Assembly (NCBI GenBank): GCA_965223825.1
Contig: OZ245018.1
Coordinates: forward strand, 434,001-498,000
Direction of reading: 5' to 3'
DNA: 64,000 nt
From: CAJXQU01 sp965223825
GTDB taxonomy: Bacteria > Pseudomonadota > Gammaproteobacteria > CAJXQU01
The notes under the pieces: model-generated
Told to the model about the DNA's origin: nothing
Database searches by the model: none
The model's input: only the letters and a program-made list of their open reading frames with translations
Made by a program: the position numbers and the translations under genes
Shown here: in pieces, positions 1-9,175 of the stretch
Position numbering within the stretch: position 1 is the first letter of the stretch
Layout of the letters: every line of letters starts with the position of its first letter

Positions 1-477
1 GAAATGGGCGGTGTACCAATCGACTATAAAGCCGGTGAACTCTATATCGGTGTGCCTATCGATGAAATTCTGACCAACATTCGTTTCCGTGATGGTAAAA
101 CACCTGATCATATTGGTGAAATCCAAGCTTGGGATATTAAATCCGGTAAGAAAGTCTGGACGCACAATATTAAAGAAATGAACTGGGGGCCAATCCTTAC
201 AACTGGTGGCAACCTGCTTTTCTCAGGCGGTAGTAATGATCGTAAATTCCGTGCATTAAATGCAACAACGGGTGAGAAAGTATGGGAATTCACCACCAAC
301 TCTGGTGTAACCGCTGTACCTTCATCATATGAAGTTGATGGCGTGCAATACATCGCTGTTCAATCAGGTTGGGGTGTAGATGCTCAACGTATGCAAGGTG
401 CTTTCGATGCGGTTATGGATCATCAAACCGTTGTACCACAAGGTGGTGTGATCTGGGTTTTCGCACTCAAAAAATAA
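1..477 (+). CDS. PQQ-dependent alcohol dehydrogenase, C-terminal part
   Basis: This is the last 158 codons of a quinoprotein alcohol dehydrogenase of the methanol/ethanol family; the start lies left of the window. The family oxidises primary alcohols in the periplasm with PQQ and passes electrons to cytochrome c. Two tryptophan-docking motifs of the eight-bladed propeller are visible (AWDIKSGKKVW and ALNATTGEKVWEF), followed by the terminal blade ending in GGVIWVFAL. There is no fused haem domain, since no CxxCH follows. The PQQ site and the metal-binding residues are off-window, so a calcium or lanthanide type cannot be told. The tail looks closer to ethanol or diol dehydrogenases (ExaA-like) than to MxaF, which is an impression and not an alignment. 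It lies directly upstream of an aldehyde dehydrogenase, consistent with sequential oxidation of one alcohol. Confidence 0.9.
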   Translation, partial: EMGGVPIDYKAGELYIGVPIDEILTNIRFRDGKTPDHIGEIQAWDIKSGKKVWTHNIKEMNWGPILTTGGNLLFSGGSNDRKFRALNATTGEKVWEFTTNSGVTAVPSSYEVDGVQYIAVQSGWGVDAQRMQGAFDAVMDHQTVVPQGGVIWVFALKK

Positions 478-500
478 AGTAAGTCATTTATAAAGGAAGC

Positions 501-561
501 TTACTTTCGTTACATGCTAGGTTGTGATCATCACTGTGATCACAACCTAGTTCGAAAGTAA
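501..561 (+). other. Large two-part hairpin between the alcohol and aldehyde dehydrogenase genes
   Basis: An inner perfect 14-bp stem (517-530 with 537-550, loop TCACTG) sits inside an outer perfect 9-bp stem (TTACTTTCG at 501-509 with CGAAAGTAA at 553-561). The bulges are unequal, 7 and 2 nt. No T-run follows, so a simple intrinsic terminator is unlikely. A partial terminator, an mRNA 3' stabiliser or processing site, or a protein-binding dyad are all possible. Confidence 0.6.
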
Positions 562-584
562 CAAGGGGACCAACATAAAAAAAA

Positions 585-604
585 CTGATCATATACCTGA
601 TCAG
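585..604. promoter_or_regulatory. Dyad CTGATCA-N6-TGATCAG upstream of aldA
   Basis: A perfect 7-bp inverted repeat with a 6-bp spacer lies about 43 bp before the aldA start. Its size and symmetry suit a dimeric regulator's operator or a small leader hairpin. No regulator gene is adjacent and the motif could not be assigned to a known family. Confidence 0.3.
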
Positions 605-646
605 AACAAGGTTGGTGTGACGAAACAAACATTAAAAGGTACAGAT

Positions 647-2083
647 ATGAGTGTTCGCGAATATGAAAATTTTATAGATGGCCAGTTCGTAAAAAGTCAG
701 GGAGCGCGAATTGAAGTAAGCAATCCTGCGAATGGTCAATTGTTATCAACAATTCCTGATTCAACCGACGCAGAATTAGAAGCAGCGGTTGCCGCAGCAA
801 AATCCTCGCAACGCGATTGGGGATTACGTCCTGCAATTGAAAGAGCAAATTATCTTCGTCAAATCGCAGCAAAGATCCGTGAAAATGTTGATCCGATTGC
901 GCGCATTATTACCGAAGAACAAGGCAAAGTTTTAGGTCTGGCGGAAGTGGAAGTGAACTTTACCGCGGACTATATCGACTATATGGCTGAATGGGCCAGA
1001 CGCATCGAAGGTGAAATTATCCCAAGTGATCGTGCGGGCGAAAATATCTTTTTATTTCGTCAACCAATCGGCATTATCGGTGGAATTTTACCGTGGAATT
1101 TCCCCTTCTTTTTGATCGCACGAAAAATGGCACCAGCATTGGTGACCGGTAATACCATCGTGATCAAACCGAGTGAGGAGACGCCAAATAATGCCGGTGA
1201 GTTTTGTAAAATTGTGGCGGAAACAGATTTGCCTAATGGGATATTTAACGTTGTGCATGGATCTGGCCGTGGTGTGGGTAACGCACTAACGTCACATACA
1301 GACATCGGTATGATCAGTTTCACCGGTAGTGTCGAAACCGGATCGCGCATTATGCAAACAGCCGCGAAAAATATTACCAAAGTAAATCTCGAACTAGGGG
1401 GGAAAGCACCGGCGCTCGTTTTAGCAGATGCCGATATCGATCTGGCTGTGAATGCGATTAAAAATTCACGCGTGATCAATACTGGACAAGTTTGTAACTG
1501 TGCTGAACGTGTTTATGTTGATCGCAAAGTAGCTAATGAATTTATCGATAAACTTAGTGCTGCTATGCAAGGCGTGACATACGGTGATCCTATCGCACAA
1601 CCGGATGTGGATATGGGACCATTAGTGAATGAAGTCGGTTTGAATAAAGTTGCAGCAATGGTTGATCGCGCACGAAGTGACGGTGCGAATATTGTTACCG
1701 GTGGTGCGATTGCTGATCTTGGTCAAGGTTATCATTATCAACCGACCGTTATCGCAGATTGTAATGCGTCGATGGAAATTATGAATAAAGAAATATTTGG
1801 GCCGGTCATGCCGATTCAAACGGTTGACGATATTGATGAAGCGATCGCATTAGCTAATCAGTCTGAATATGGACTGACATCGTCAATTTATACACGTGAT
1901 ATTGGTGTTGCAATGCGCGCCTGTAACGAAATTAAGTTTGGTGAAACCTATATCAATCGTGAAAATTTTGAAGCGATGCAAGGCTATCACGCAGGTGTGC
2001 GTAAATCGGGTATCGGCGGTGCGGATGGAAAGCACGGTCTTTATGAATTTATGCAAACACATGTTGTTTATATTCAGAACTAA
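647..2083 (+). CDS. aldA: Lactaldehyde/glycolaldehyde dehydrogenase (AldA type)
   Basis: An NAD-dependent aldehyde dehydrogenase of 478 residues that converts lactaldehyde to lactate (or glycolaldehyde to glycolate) in the cytoplasm. It matches E. coli AldA (479 aa) along its whole length from memory, including ILPWNFPFFLIARKMAPAL, the catalytic glutamate in LELGGKAP and the catalytic cysteine in GQVCNCAERVYV (about residue 283). The ATG is preferred over an in-frame GTG 30 bp upstream because MSVREYENFIDGQF aligns with the E. coli N-terminus and AAAGGT precedes it. It sits between the PQQ alcohol dehydrogenase and lactate genes, so its product would feed the LutABC enzymes. Substrate is inferred from homology and neighbours; another 2-hydroxyaldehyde is possible. 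Confidence 0.93.
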   Translation: MSVREYENFIDGQFVKSQGARIEVSNPANGQLLSTIPDSTDAELEAAVAAAKSSQRDWGLRPAIERANYLRQIAAKIRENVDPIARIITEEQGKVLGLAEVEVNFTADYIDYMAEWARRIEGEIIPSDRAGENIFLFRQPIGIIGGILPWNFPFFLIARKMAPALVTGNTIVIKPSEETPNNAGEFCKIVAETDLPNGIFNVVHGSGRGVGNALTSHTDIGMISFTGSVETGSRIMQTAAKNITKVNLELGGKAPALVLADADIDLAVNAIKNSRVINTGQVCNCAERVYVDRKVANEFIDKLSAAMQGVTYGDPIAQPDVDMGPLVNEVGLNKVAAMVDRARSDGANIVTGGAIADLGQGYHYQPTVIADCNASMEIMNKEIFGPVMPIQTVDDIDEAIALANQSEYGLTSSIYTRDIGVAMRACNEIKFGETYINRENFEAMQGYHAGVRKSGIGGADGKHGLYEFMQTHVVYIQN

Positions 2084-2110
2084 TTTAATTTCCTGTCCTC
2101 TAGACGGCTT

Positions 2111-2137
2111 CTATGCTGGCAGACATTGCCAGCATAG
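2111..2137 (+). terminator. Hairpin after aldA, weak terminator
   Basis: A perfect 11-bp stem (CTATGCTGGCA / TGCCAGCATAG) with a 5-nt loop is followed by CTATTTAAATT. The U-tract is poor, so it may act as an attenuator or a 3'-end stabiliser and not a strong stop between aldA and the lactate genes. Confidence 0.5.
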
Positions 2138-2228
2138 CTATTTAAATTGTTCATCATAATAATTCTATCCAGATGGCCGTAATGACGCTAAGCTTTCTGG
2201 TATATAAAAAAGATAATAATAAACTACG

Positions 2229-3896
2229 ATGACTGCATTTATTGCCATATTACCTTTACTCCTTGTGTTGGTGTTACTCGTTGGAAGACGTTGGCCAGCT
2301 CACCGTGCTATGCCGTTAGCGTACTTTGTGACGCTTGTGATCGCTGTTTATTATTGGAAAATGCCAGCAAATTATATTGCCGCAGCCAGTGTTGAAGGTT
2401 TGGTGATTGCAGGCAATCTACTCTATATTATTTTCGGTGCGTTATTACTTCTCTTTTTACTGATCCACACCGGCATAGTCACAACAATTCGAGATCAGTT
2501 TGCTGACATAAGTCCTGACCCTCGCATACAAGTTTTAATCGTCGCCTGGGCATTTGGGTGTTTTATTGAAGGCGCTTCTGGTTTTGGAACACCTGCTGCA
2601 GTGGCTGCACCATTATTAATGTTATTAGGGTTTCCCGCGCTTGCTGCGGTGATGTCAGCTTTAATTATACAAAGTACGCCCGTATCTTTTGGTGCGATGG
2701 GTACGCCTATTCTCGTTGGTGTCAAGACCGGCTTGGACGGAAGTCCATTGGTCAATGAGTTTATTCAACATTCTGAACGATACACCACATTAGACCAGTT
2801 GGTTTATCACATTGGCGCTAATGTCGCAGTGATGCACGGGCTGATCGGCACATTTATTCCCTTGGTTGTTGTTTGCTTTTTGACCCGCTTTTTTGGGGCG
2901 AATAAATCGTGGAAAGAAGGGTTTCAAGTTGCACCATTTGCTATCTTCGCCGGTTTGAGTTTTACCATTCCATCGGTCTTTTTTGCTTTTTTTGCAGGAC
3001 CACAGTTCACGTCACTTTTTGCGGGACTGATTGCGCTTTGTTGTACTGTCTTTGCTGCGAAGCGAGGGTTTTTATTACCGAAGACAAACTGGTCGTTCCC
3101 ACCGCGATCACAATGGTTATCAGAATGGTCCGGAACAGCCACGTTTGATCAAAACAATATTCGACCTAATAAAACAGGTTTATTACCTGCATTATTACCG
3201 TATTTATTAGTCGCAGTTTTATTAGTCTTGTCTCGGTTACCGTTTTTACCTTTCAAAGCTTGGTTGGGCGCCGTTACATTGAAGTTACCGGATCTATTCG
3301 GTAGTGATATTACTGCAGCATCCTCACCGCTAATGTTGCCTGGCACACTGTTTATTTTGACGGTACTGATCTGCATGATCTATTACCGAATGCGGTTTGA
3401 TCAAATTACAGCCACAGTGAAAGATGCGTCCCTTGCATTAGTTCGAGCACTGCCGGTGTTGATTTTTGCTGTACCGATGGTACGTGTATTTATCCAATCG
3501 GATGTCAATTCTGCCGGTTTAGCGAGCATGCCAATCGAACTTGCACAATCTGTCGCTGCTATCTCAGGACAATTTTGGCCACTTTTCGCCCCGACCATCG
3601 GAGCGCTTGGTGCGTTTATCGCTGGCAGTAATACGATCAGTAATATGACATTTTCACTATTTCAATTTGGCGTTGGTATAAAAACCGAGCTTTGGCCTGT
3701 GATGATCGTTGCACTCCAAGCTGTAGGTGGTGCAGCAGGCAATATGATCTGCATACACAATGTGGTTGCCGCCTCCGCCACGTGTGGCCTCGTTGGGCAG
3801 GAAGGGAATCTAATACGTAAAACTATGATCCCGACGATCCTCTATGTGATTCTGGCAGGTGTGCTCGGGATGATATTTTTGACATGGATGAAGTAA
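2229..3896 (+). CDS. lldP: L-lactate permease (LctP/LldP family)
   Basis: A 555-residue inner-membrane protein with about a dozen hydrophobic segments, belonging to the lactate permease family that imports lactate (and glycolate) by proton symport. Family-typical stretches are visible: GCFIEGASGFGTPAAVAAP, GAMGTPILVG and AGSNTISNMTF. Length is close to E. coli LldP (551 aa). No good ribosome-binding site precedes the ATG, although the N-terminus reads as a normal first membrane helix. The stop overlaps the next start (TAATG), so the gene is translationally coupled to lutA. Confidence 0.93.
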   Translation: MTAFIAILPLLLVLVLLVGRRWPAHRAMPLAYFVTLVIAVYYWKMPANYIAAASVEGLVIAGNLLYIIFGALLLLFLLIHTGIVTTIRDQFADISPDPRIQVLIVAWAFGCFIEGASGFGTPAAVAAPLLMLLGFPALAAVMSALIIQSTPVSFGAMGTPILVGVKTGLDGSPLVNEFIQHSERYTTLDQLVYHIGANVAVMHGLIGTFIPLVVVCFLTRFFGANKSWKEGFQVAPFAIFAGLSFTIPSVFFAFFAGPQFTSLFAGLIALCCTVFAAKRGFLLPKTNWSFPPRSQWLSEWSGTATFDQNNIRPNKTGLLPALLPYLLVAVLLVLSRLPFLPFKAWLGAVTLKLPDLFGSDITAASSPLMLPGTLFILTVLICMIYYRMRFDQITATVKDASLALVRALPVLIFAVPMVRVFIQSDVNSAGLASMPIELAQSVAAISGQFWPLFAPTIGALGAFIAGSNTISNMTFSLFQFGVGIKTELWPVMIVALQAVGGAAGNMICIHNVVAASATCGLVGQEGNLIRKTMIPTILYVILAGVLGMIFLTWMK

Positions 3897-4660
3897 TGGA
3901 AAATAAAAAAAGAGTGGGATTTTTTGTAACGTGTTTAGTCGACTCGATGCGTCCCAGTATTGCTTTTGCATCAATAAAATTACTTGAAGAAAATAATTGT
4001 GATGTGATCGTTCCAAAACAACAGACTTGTTGCGGTCAGCCTGCTTTTAACAGTGGTGATGAAGAAACAACGAAAATAATAGCAAGAAAACTGATCGATA
4101 CGTTTAGTGAATATGATTATTTGGTTGCACCTTCGGGTTCGTGTCTCGGAACAATTAAAACGCATTATCCCGACCTCTTTAAAGATGAGCCTGACTACCA
4201 TAAAAAAGCAATTTTATTAAGTGAAAAGTCATACGAAATCCTTACATTTTTGCATGAAGTTTTACACGTTAAGCTTGATGTGTCTCTGCATACCACTGCA
4301 ACGTATCACGATAGTTGCTCAGGTTTACGCGAACTTAGCATCAAGCAACAACCACGTGAACTACTTTCTCAAGTAAACGGACTTACTTTGCACGAGATGG
4401 AAGATACAGAAATTTGTTGTGGATTCGGTGGTACGTTTTGTGTGAAGTATCCCGACATTTCAAATAGTTTGGTTTCCGAAAAAGTGGATCGAATCAAAGA
4501 AACTGAGGCGGAAGTATTACTTGCTGGTGACTTGGGTTGTCTGCTCAATATTGCGGGGCGGTGTGAACGATTAGATGTGCCTGTTCGCTGCTTTCATGCC
4601 GTCGAAATTCTTGCGGGCATGGGACAATCGGCCGCAATTGGTGAATCGAAAAAGGATTAA
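3896..4660 (+). CDS. lutA: L-lactate oxidation iron-sulfur protein LutA/LldE
   Basis: A 254-residue subunit of the three-protein LutABC (LldEFG, YkgEFG) complex that oxidises L-lactate to pyruvate. It carries the two cysteine-rich CCG motifs of the family: CCGQPAFNSG in the N-terminal half and CCGFGGTFCVKYP in the C-terminal half. These are known in heterodisulfide-reductase-like proteins and are thought to bind an Fe-S cluster. The start is placed at the ATG overlapping the lldP stop and not four codons earlier, because MENKKRVGFFVTC fits the E. coli YkgE N-terminus. lutB follows after 4 bp, so the genes form an operon. Confidence 0.93.
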   Translation: MENKKRVGFFVTCLVDSMRPSIAFASIKLLEENNCDVIVPKQQTCCGQPAFNSGDEETTKIIARKLIDTFSEYDYLVAPSGSCLGTIKTHYPDLFKDEPDYHKKAILLSEKSYEILTFLHEVLHVKLDVSLHTTATYHDSCSGLRELSIKQQPRELLSQVNGLTLHEMEDTEICCGFGGTFCVKYPDISNSLVSEKVDRIKETEAEVLLAGDLGCLLNIAGRCERLDVPVRCFHAVEILAGMGQSAAIGESKKD

Positions 4661-4664
4661 AATC

Positions 4665-6086
4665 ATGCATGCAGAATCGAAAAAGTTTAAGCAAAATTCT
4701 GCTGAAGCAGTAAGCGATCCAGAATTACAACATGCGTTAATATCAGTACGAAAAGGGCTAGTAAATAGGCGGCTTGATGTCGTAAAAGTAGTCTCTGATT
4801 TTGAGGCAATGCGGGACCGGGCAAAACACCTCAAACAACATACGTTGACCCATCTTGATTTTTATTTGGAAGAGTTTGAACGCAATCTGACAGCCGCTGG
4901 TGGGCATGTTCATTGGGCAGAAAACCCAGAACAGGCAAATGCCATTATCTTAGATATTTGTAAAAAACATAATGCAAAAACCGTCGCGAAAGGTAAATCA
5001 ATGGCGGGTGAAGAAATTGGTGTCAATGAAGCGTTAGAAACGGCAGGTATAGAACCCATCGAAACGGACTTGGGTGAATATATTGTGCAATTAGCAAAAG
5101 AGCCACCGAGTCATATCATCGTACCTGCTGTACATAAGTCCAAAGAACAGATCATTAAATTATTCACAGAAAACCACCCGCGTGATCATATTGACGAGGT
5201 GCTCACAGAAGTCCCTGAGCTGGTTGCTGAAGCACGTCGCATCATGCGCGAAAAGTTTCATCAAGCTGACATTGGAATGACGGGCGCTAACTTTCTGGTT
5301 GCGGAATCAGGTAGTGCCGTGATCGTGACAAATGAAGGTAATGGTGACCTATGTAGTACGTTGCCGAAGGTTCACATTTTAACTGCCGGCATTGAAAAAG
5401 TGGTGCCCGATCTGGATAGCGTTGCGTTGTTAACTCGATTACTTGCACGAAGTGCCACAGGGCAAGAAACGACGGCGTATACGAGTTTTTTTACGGGACC
5501 CAAGCGACCAGAAGATCTAGATGGGCCGGAAGAGATGCACGTTGTATTAATCGACAATGGACGCACTGCGATGTTAAACAGCGAGCTGAATGAAATGTTG
5601 CGCTGTATTCGTTGTGGTGCCTGTTTAAATCATTGTCCAGTCTACGGCACAGTGGGTGGTCATGCTTACGGTTGGGTTTATCCCGGCCCAATGGGGTCAG
5701 TTTTGACGCCAGCAATTTTAGGTCTGGAAGAGGCCGGCGATTTACCCAATGCGTGCACACTGAATGGACGGTGTGAAACAGTCTGCCCGGTGAAAATCCC
5801 TCTACCAAATTTGTTACGCAAATTACGCGTCAGACAATTTAAAGCAGGACTAGGCTCACAGGTTGCGCGAAAAAACCAGTGGCTCTGGAAGCAGCTGGTT
5901 ACGCGTCCGAAAACTTATCAATTTCTTTCAAATATGGCGATGCCACTTCTTAAATTAGTCGCGGGTAGAAAAGCCAATATTCACTATTTTCCATTACTTG
6001 GTGCGTGGTTAAAACACCGCGATTTGCCTGCACCGCAGGGTCAGACTTTTCAAGCGCAATGGACTCAAAAAAAGAGGCGGCATTAA
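4665..6086 (+). CDS. lutB: L-lactate oxidation iron-sulfur protein LutB/LldF
   Basis: A 473-residue core subunit of the LutABC lactate-oxidation complex (E. coli YkgF is about 475 aa). The N-terminal two thirds is the LUD domain shared with LutC. The C-terminal part carries two ferredoxin-like clusters: CIRCGACLNHCPVYG and CETVCPVKIPLP. An upstream in-frame ATG would add 30 residues that overlap lutA and do not resemble the family. The chosen ATG has AAAGGA eight bases ahead and starts MHAESKKFKQ. The stop overlaps the lutC start. Electrons probably go to the respiratory chain; the acceptor is not evident here. Confidence 0.93.
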   Translation: MHAESKKFKQNSAEAVSDPELQHALISVRKGLVNRRLDVVKVVSDFEAMRDRAKHLKQHTLTHLDFYLEEFERNLTAAGGHVHWAENPEQANAIILDICKKHNAKTVAKGKSMAGEEIGVNEALETAGIEPIETDLGEYIVQLAKEPPSHIIVPAVHKSKEQIIKLFTENHPRDHIDEVLTEVPELVAEARRIMREKFHQADIGMTGANFLVAESGSAVIVTNEGNGDLCSTLPKVHILTAGIEKVVPDLDSVALLTRLLARSATGQETTAYTSFFTGPKRPEDLDGPEEMHVVLIDNGRTAMLNSELNEMLRCIRCGACLNHCPVYGTVGGHAYGWVYPGPMGSVLTPAILGLEEAGDLPNACTLNGRCETVCPVKIPLPNLLRKLRVRQFKAGLGSQVARKNQWLWKQLVTRPKTYQFLSNMAMPLLKLVAGRKANIHYFPLLGAWLKHRDLPAPQGQTFQAQWTQKKRRH

Positions 6087-6754
6087 TGAACGAAAACAGC
6101 CTCAGCACACGTGAACGTGTACTGCAAAAAATCAAATCACATACTAAATCACTTAACTCGGAAGGGCGAGCAGAAGAATTGAGAAAAATTATGTATAGAG
6201 ATGATCAAGCAGATGTGAATCACCCTGTGCATTGTGAACAGTTTATGCAAAAACTGGAAAATGCACAGGCGACTATTACGGTTGTGAAGGGCCGTCATGA
6301 ATTGGTTCAAGAGATTCACCGTTACGTTATTAGCCATCAGATTAAATCTACGATCACGATCGCAAATGACGATGATCTGACTGAGCTTGAATGGGACGGT
6401 GCAGACGTAACAACACACTATCAACCGCAGAGTATTTCAGTTGGTGTTGTCTATGCGTCACTTGGCATTGCAGAAACGGGTACTTTGCTATTGAAATCCT
6501 CTGCATTGTCTCCAACCGGCATGAATTTTTTACCCGATCACCATATTGTCGTGCTGAATGCAGAAAACATTGTGACGACGATGGAGGAGGCTTGGAAAAG
6601 AGTCAAAAGTGAGTGTGGTGAATTGCCACGCACAATGAATTTAATTTCTGGTCCGAGTCGAACTGCAGACATTGAGCAAACAATCCAACTGGGCGCACAT
6701 GGCCCTAAATACTTACATGTGATCTTGATTAAACGCGATCAGGCATCGAATTAA
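6086..6754 (+). CDS. lutC: L-lactate utilisation protein LutC/LldG
   Basis: A 222-residue third component of the lactate-oxidation system, a lone LUD-domain protein (YkgG is about 231 aa). The segment GIAETGTLLL followed by FLPDHHIVVL is typical of this family. The start is the ATG in TAATG overlapping the lutB stop, with GAGG nine bases upstream; the longer open frame starting inside lutB is an artefact. Three consecutive genes linked by overlaps or tiny gaps suggest fixed stoichiometry. ppsA follows after 27 bp. Confidence 0.9.
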   Translation: MNENSLSTRERVLQKIKSHTKSLNSEGRAEELRKIMYRDDQADVNHPVHCEQFMQKLENAQATITVVKGRHELVQEIHRYVISHQIKSTITIANDDDLTELEWDGADVTTHYQPQSISVGVVYASLGIAETGTLLLKSSALSPTGMNFLPDHHIVVLNAENIVTTMEEAWKRVKSECGELPRTMNLISGPSRTADIEQTIQLGAHGPKYLHVILIKRDQASN

Positions 6755-6781
6755 AAAATAGACAAAACTGCGAGAGCTTTT

Positions 6782-9148
6782 ATGAGTCAGTACGTTATTC
6801 CATTACACGCATTGGGACAAAATGATATTAACTTGGTTGGTGGTAAGAATGCCTCACTGGGTGAAATGATTGCAAATCTAGCATCTGCAAATGTAAAAGT
6901 ACCCGGTGGTTTCGCCACGACGACGAATGCTTATACGGATTTTATTAAACAGGAAAAGCTAGCTGATCAAATCCAAGCATTGGTTGCTTCGTTAGATGTT
7001 GACGATGTGAATGCACTACAACAAACCAGTGCGAAAATTCAATCACTCATTATTGCGACGCCATTTCCGGCTGATATTGAGTCTGCGATCAGGCTGTCTT
7101 ATGCGGAATTAACGGAACGGCTCGGTGCTGATCTTGCCGTTGCCGTGCGCTCATCGGCAACGGCGGAAGATCTTGAGGATGCTTCTTTTGCTGGTCAGCA
7201 AGAAACATTCTTAAACGTGCGCGGGATTGATGAAGTCTTGACCAAGGTGCGCGAAGTCTATGCTTCTTTATACAACGCACGCGCGATCGCCTATCGCGTG
7301 CACAAAGGTTTCGCGGAAGAAATTATTGCCATTTCAGCCGGTATTCAACAAATGGTTCGGAGTGATCTGGCAGCCAGTGGCGTGATGTTTACCCTGGATA
7401 CGGAATCCGGTTTCCGTGAGGCGGTTTTTATTACAGGGAATTATGGACTTGGCGAGACCGTGGTTCAGGGTAGTGCAAATCCTGATGAGTTTTATGTCTA
7501 TAAACCAGCACTAAAAAATAATCGACCAGCAATTGTTCGTCGTGAAGTTGGTAGCAAAGCGATTCGAATGGTCTACAACGATGGCGATCAGCAAGGTGTG
7601 TTGATCGAGGATGTGCCAGCGAAAGATCAAGTGCGATTTTGCATCAGTGACGAGGAAGTGTCGACACTTGCAAAAATGGCCATGACGATCGAAGCGCATT
7701 ACAAAAAGCCAATGGATATTGAATGGGCGAAAGATGGTGTTGATGGACAGCTATATATTGTCCAAGCAAGACCCGAAACCGTGCAGAACTTATCTGGACG
7801 AGTGATGACGCAATACGTGTTAAATGAATCTGCAGAGGCGATCGTCACCGGGCGAAGTATTGGTCAAGGAATTGGTGCAGGTAAAGCGCGCGTCTTAAAA
7901 AGTCTGGATGAGATGGATCAATTGCAAGAAGGCGAAGTACTGATCACAGACATGACGGATCCGGATTGGGAGCCTGTGATGAAACGTGCATCGGCAATCG
8001 TCACCAATCGTGGGGGGCGGACCTGTCACGCAGCCATTATCGCGCGTGAGTTAGGTGTTGCGGCCGTCGTTGGCTGTGGTGATGCGACGGATCATATTCA
8101 GACTGGAGATGATGTCACGGTTTCTTGTGCCGAAGGTGATACGGGTTTTATTTATCCACGCTTGTTGAAATTTAGCGTCGAAAAAATCCACCTTGATGAG
8201 ATGCCAGAGAAACCTGTGAAAGTCATGATGAATGTCGGCAACCCTGACCGTGCTTTCGCTTTTTCAGCGATACCGAATGATGGAGTTGGTTTAGCAAGGT
8301 TGGAATTTATTATCAATCGAATGATTGGCATTCATCCACAAGCTTTATTGGAATACGACCAATTGGAACAAGATTTGAAAAATAAAATTGATCCGTTGAT
8401 CGCCGCGTATGCGGGGCCGGTTGAGTTTTACGAAGAAAAATTAGTCGAAGGAATCGCATCGATCGCAGCGGCGTTTTACCCAAAACCCGTCATTGTCCGT
8501 ATGTCAGATTTTAAATCCAATGAGTACGCGAATTTAATAGGTGGCGATCAATATGAGCCCGATGAAGAAAACCCAATGTTAGGTTTTCGTGGTGCATCGC
8601 GTTATGTTTCGGAGTCCTTTCGCGCGTGTTTTGATATGGAATGCCGCGCATTAAAAAAAGTCCGAGAAGAAATGGGCTTGCGTAACGTACAGATTATGAT
8701 CCCATTTGTAAGACGTGTCCCCGAAGCGGAACAAGTCATTGCGTTGCTTGCTGAAAATGGACTAAAGCGTGGTGAAGAAGATTTAAAAGTGATTATGATG
8801 TGTGAGATTCCATCTAACGCATTACTAGCAGAAGACTTCCTCAAACATTTTGATGGTTTCTCAATCGGCTCGAATGACATGACGCAATTAACGCTCGGTA
8901 TGGATCGTGACTCTGGTTTGATCTCTGAGAATTTTGATGAACGTGATCCGGCAGTAAAAATCATGTTGGAAAAAGCGATCACAACGTGTCGTAAGGAAAA
9001 TAAATACATTGGTATTTGCGGGCAAGGTCCGTCTGATCATGTTGATTTCGCAGAATGGTTAGTTGGGCTGGGCATTGAGAGCATTTCTTTAAACCCAGAT
9101 ACCGTGGTAGAGACTTGGGTGACGATAGCAGAAGGTGTTGGAAAGTGA
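6782..9148 (+). CDS. ppsA: Phosphoenolpyruvate synthase
   Basis: A 788-residue enzyme that turns pyruvate, ATP and water into PEP, AMP and phosphate, opening gluconeogenesis from C3 acids. Domain order is standard: an ATP-binding PPDK-type N-terminal domain (roughly 1-340, starting IPLHALGQNDINLVGGKNAS), the swivelling domain with the phosphohistidine in GGRTCHAAI (about residue 415), and a C-terminal barrel with the catalytic cysteine in GICGQGPSD. Length agrees with E. coli PpsA (792). It sits 27 bp after lutC, so pyruvate made from lactate can go straight to PEP; co-transcription is likely. Confidence 0.96.
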   Translation: MSQYVIPLHALGQNDINLVGGKNASLGEMIANLASANVKVPGGFATTTNAYTDFIKQEKLADQIQALVASLDVDDVNALQQTSAKIQSLIIATPFPADIESAIRLSYAELTERLGADLAVAVRSSATAEDLEDASFAGQQETFLNVRGIDEVLTKVREVYASLYNARAIAYRVHKGFAEEIIAISAGIQQMVRSDLAASGVMFTLDTESGFREAVFITGNYGLGETVVQGSANPDEFYVYKPALKNNRPAIVRREVGSKAIRMVYNDGDQQGVLIEDVPAKDQVRFCISDEEVSTLAKMAMTIEAHYKKPMDIEWAKDGVDGQLYIVQARPETVQNLSGRVMTQYVLNESAEAIVTGRSIGQGIGAGKARVLKSLDEMDQLQEGEVLITDMTDPDWEPVMKRASAIVTNRGGRTCHAAIIARELGVAAVVGCGDATDHIQTGDDVTVSCAEGDTGFIYPRLLKFSVEKIHLDEMPEKPVKVMMNVGNPDRAFAFSAIPNDGVGLARLEFIINRMIGIHPQALLEYDQLEQDLKNKIDPLIAAYAGPVEFYEEKLVEGIASIAAAFYPKPVIVRMSDFKSNEYANLIGGDQYEPDEENPMLGFRGASRYVSESFRACFDMECRALKKVREEMGLRNVQIMIPFVRRVPEAEQVIALLAENGLKRGEEDLKVIMMCEIPSNALLAEDFLKHFDGFSIGSNDMTQLTLGMDRDSGLISENFDERDPAVKIMLEKAITTCRKENKYIGICGQGPSDHVDFAEWLVGLGIESISLNPDTVVETWVTIAEGVGK

Positions 9149-9175
9149 TCTTAATCAAGTCATTGAGAAAAAACG

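Noticed and set aside
523..546. CRP-like site (TGTGA... ...TCACA) in the large hairpin
   Set aside because: The half-sites do not have the 6-bp spacing required for CRP; the symmetry is explained by the hairpin.
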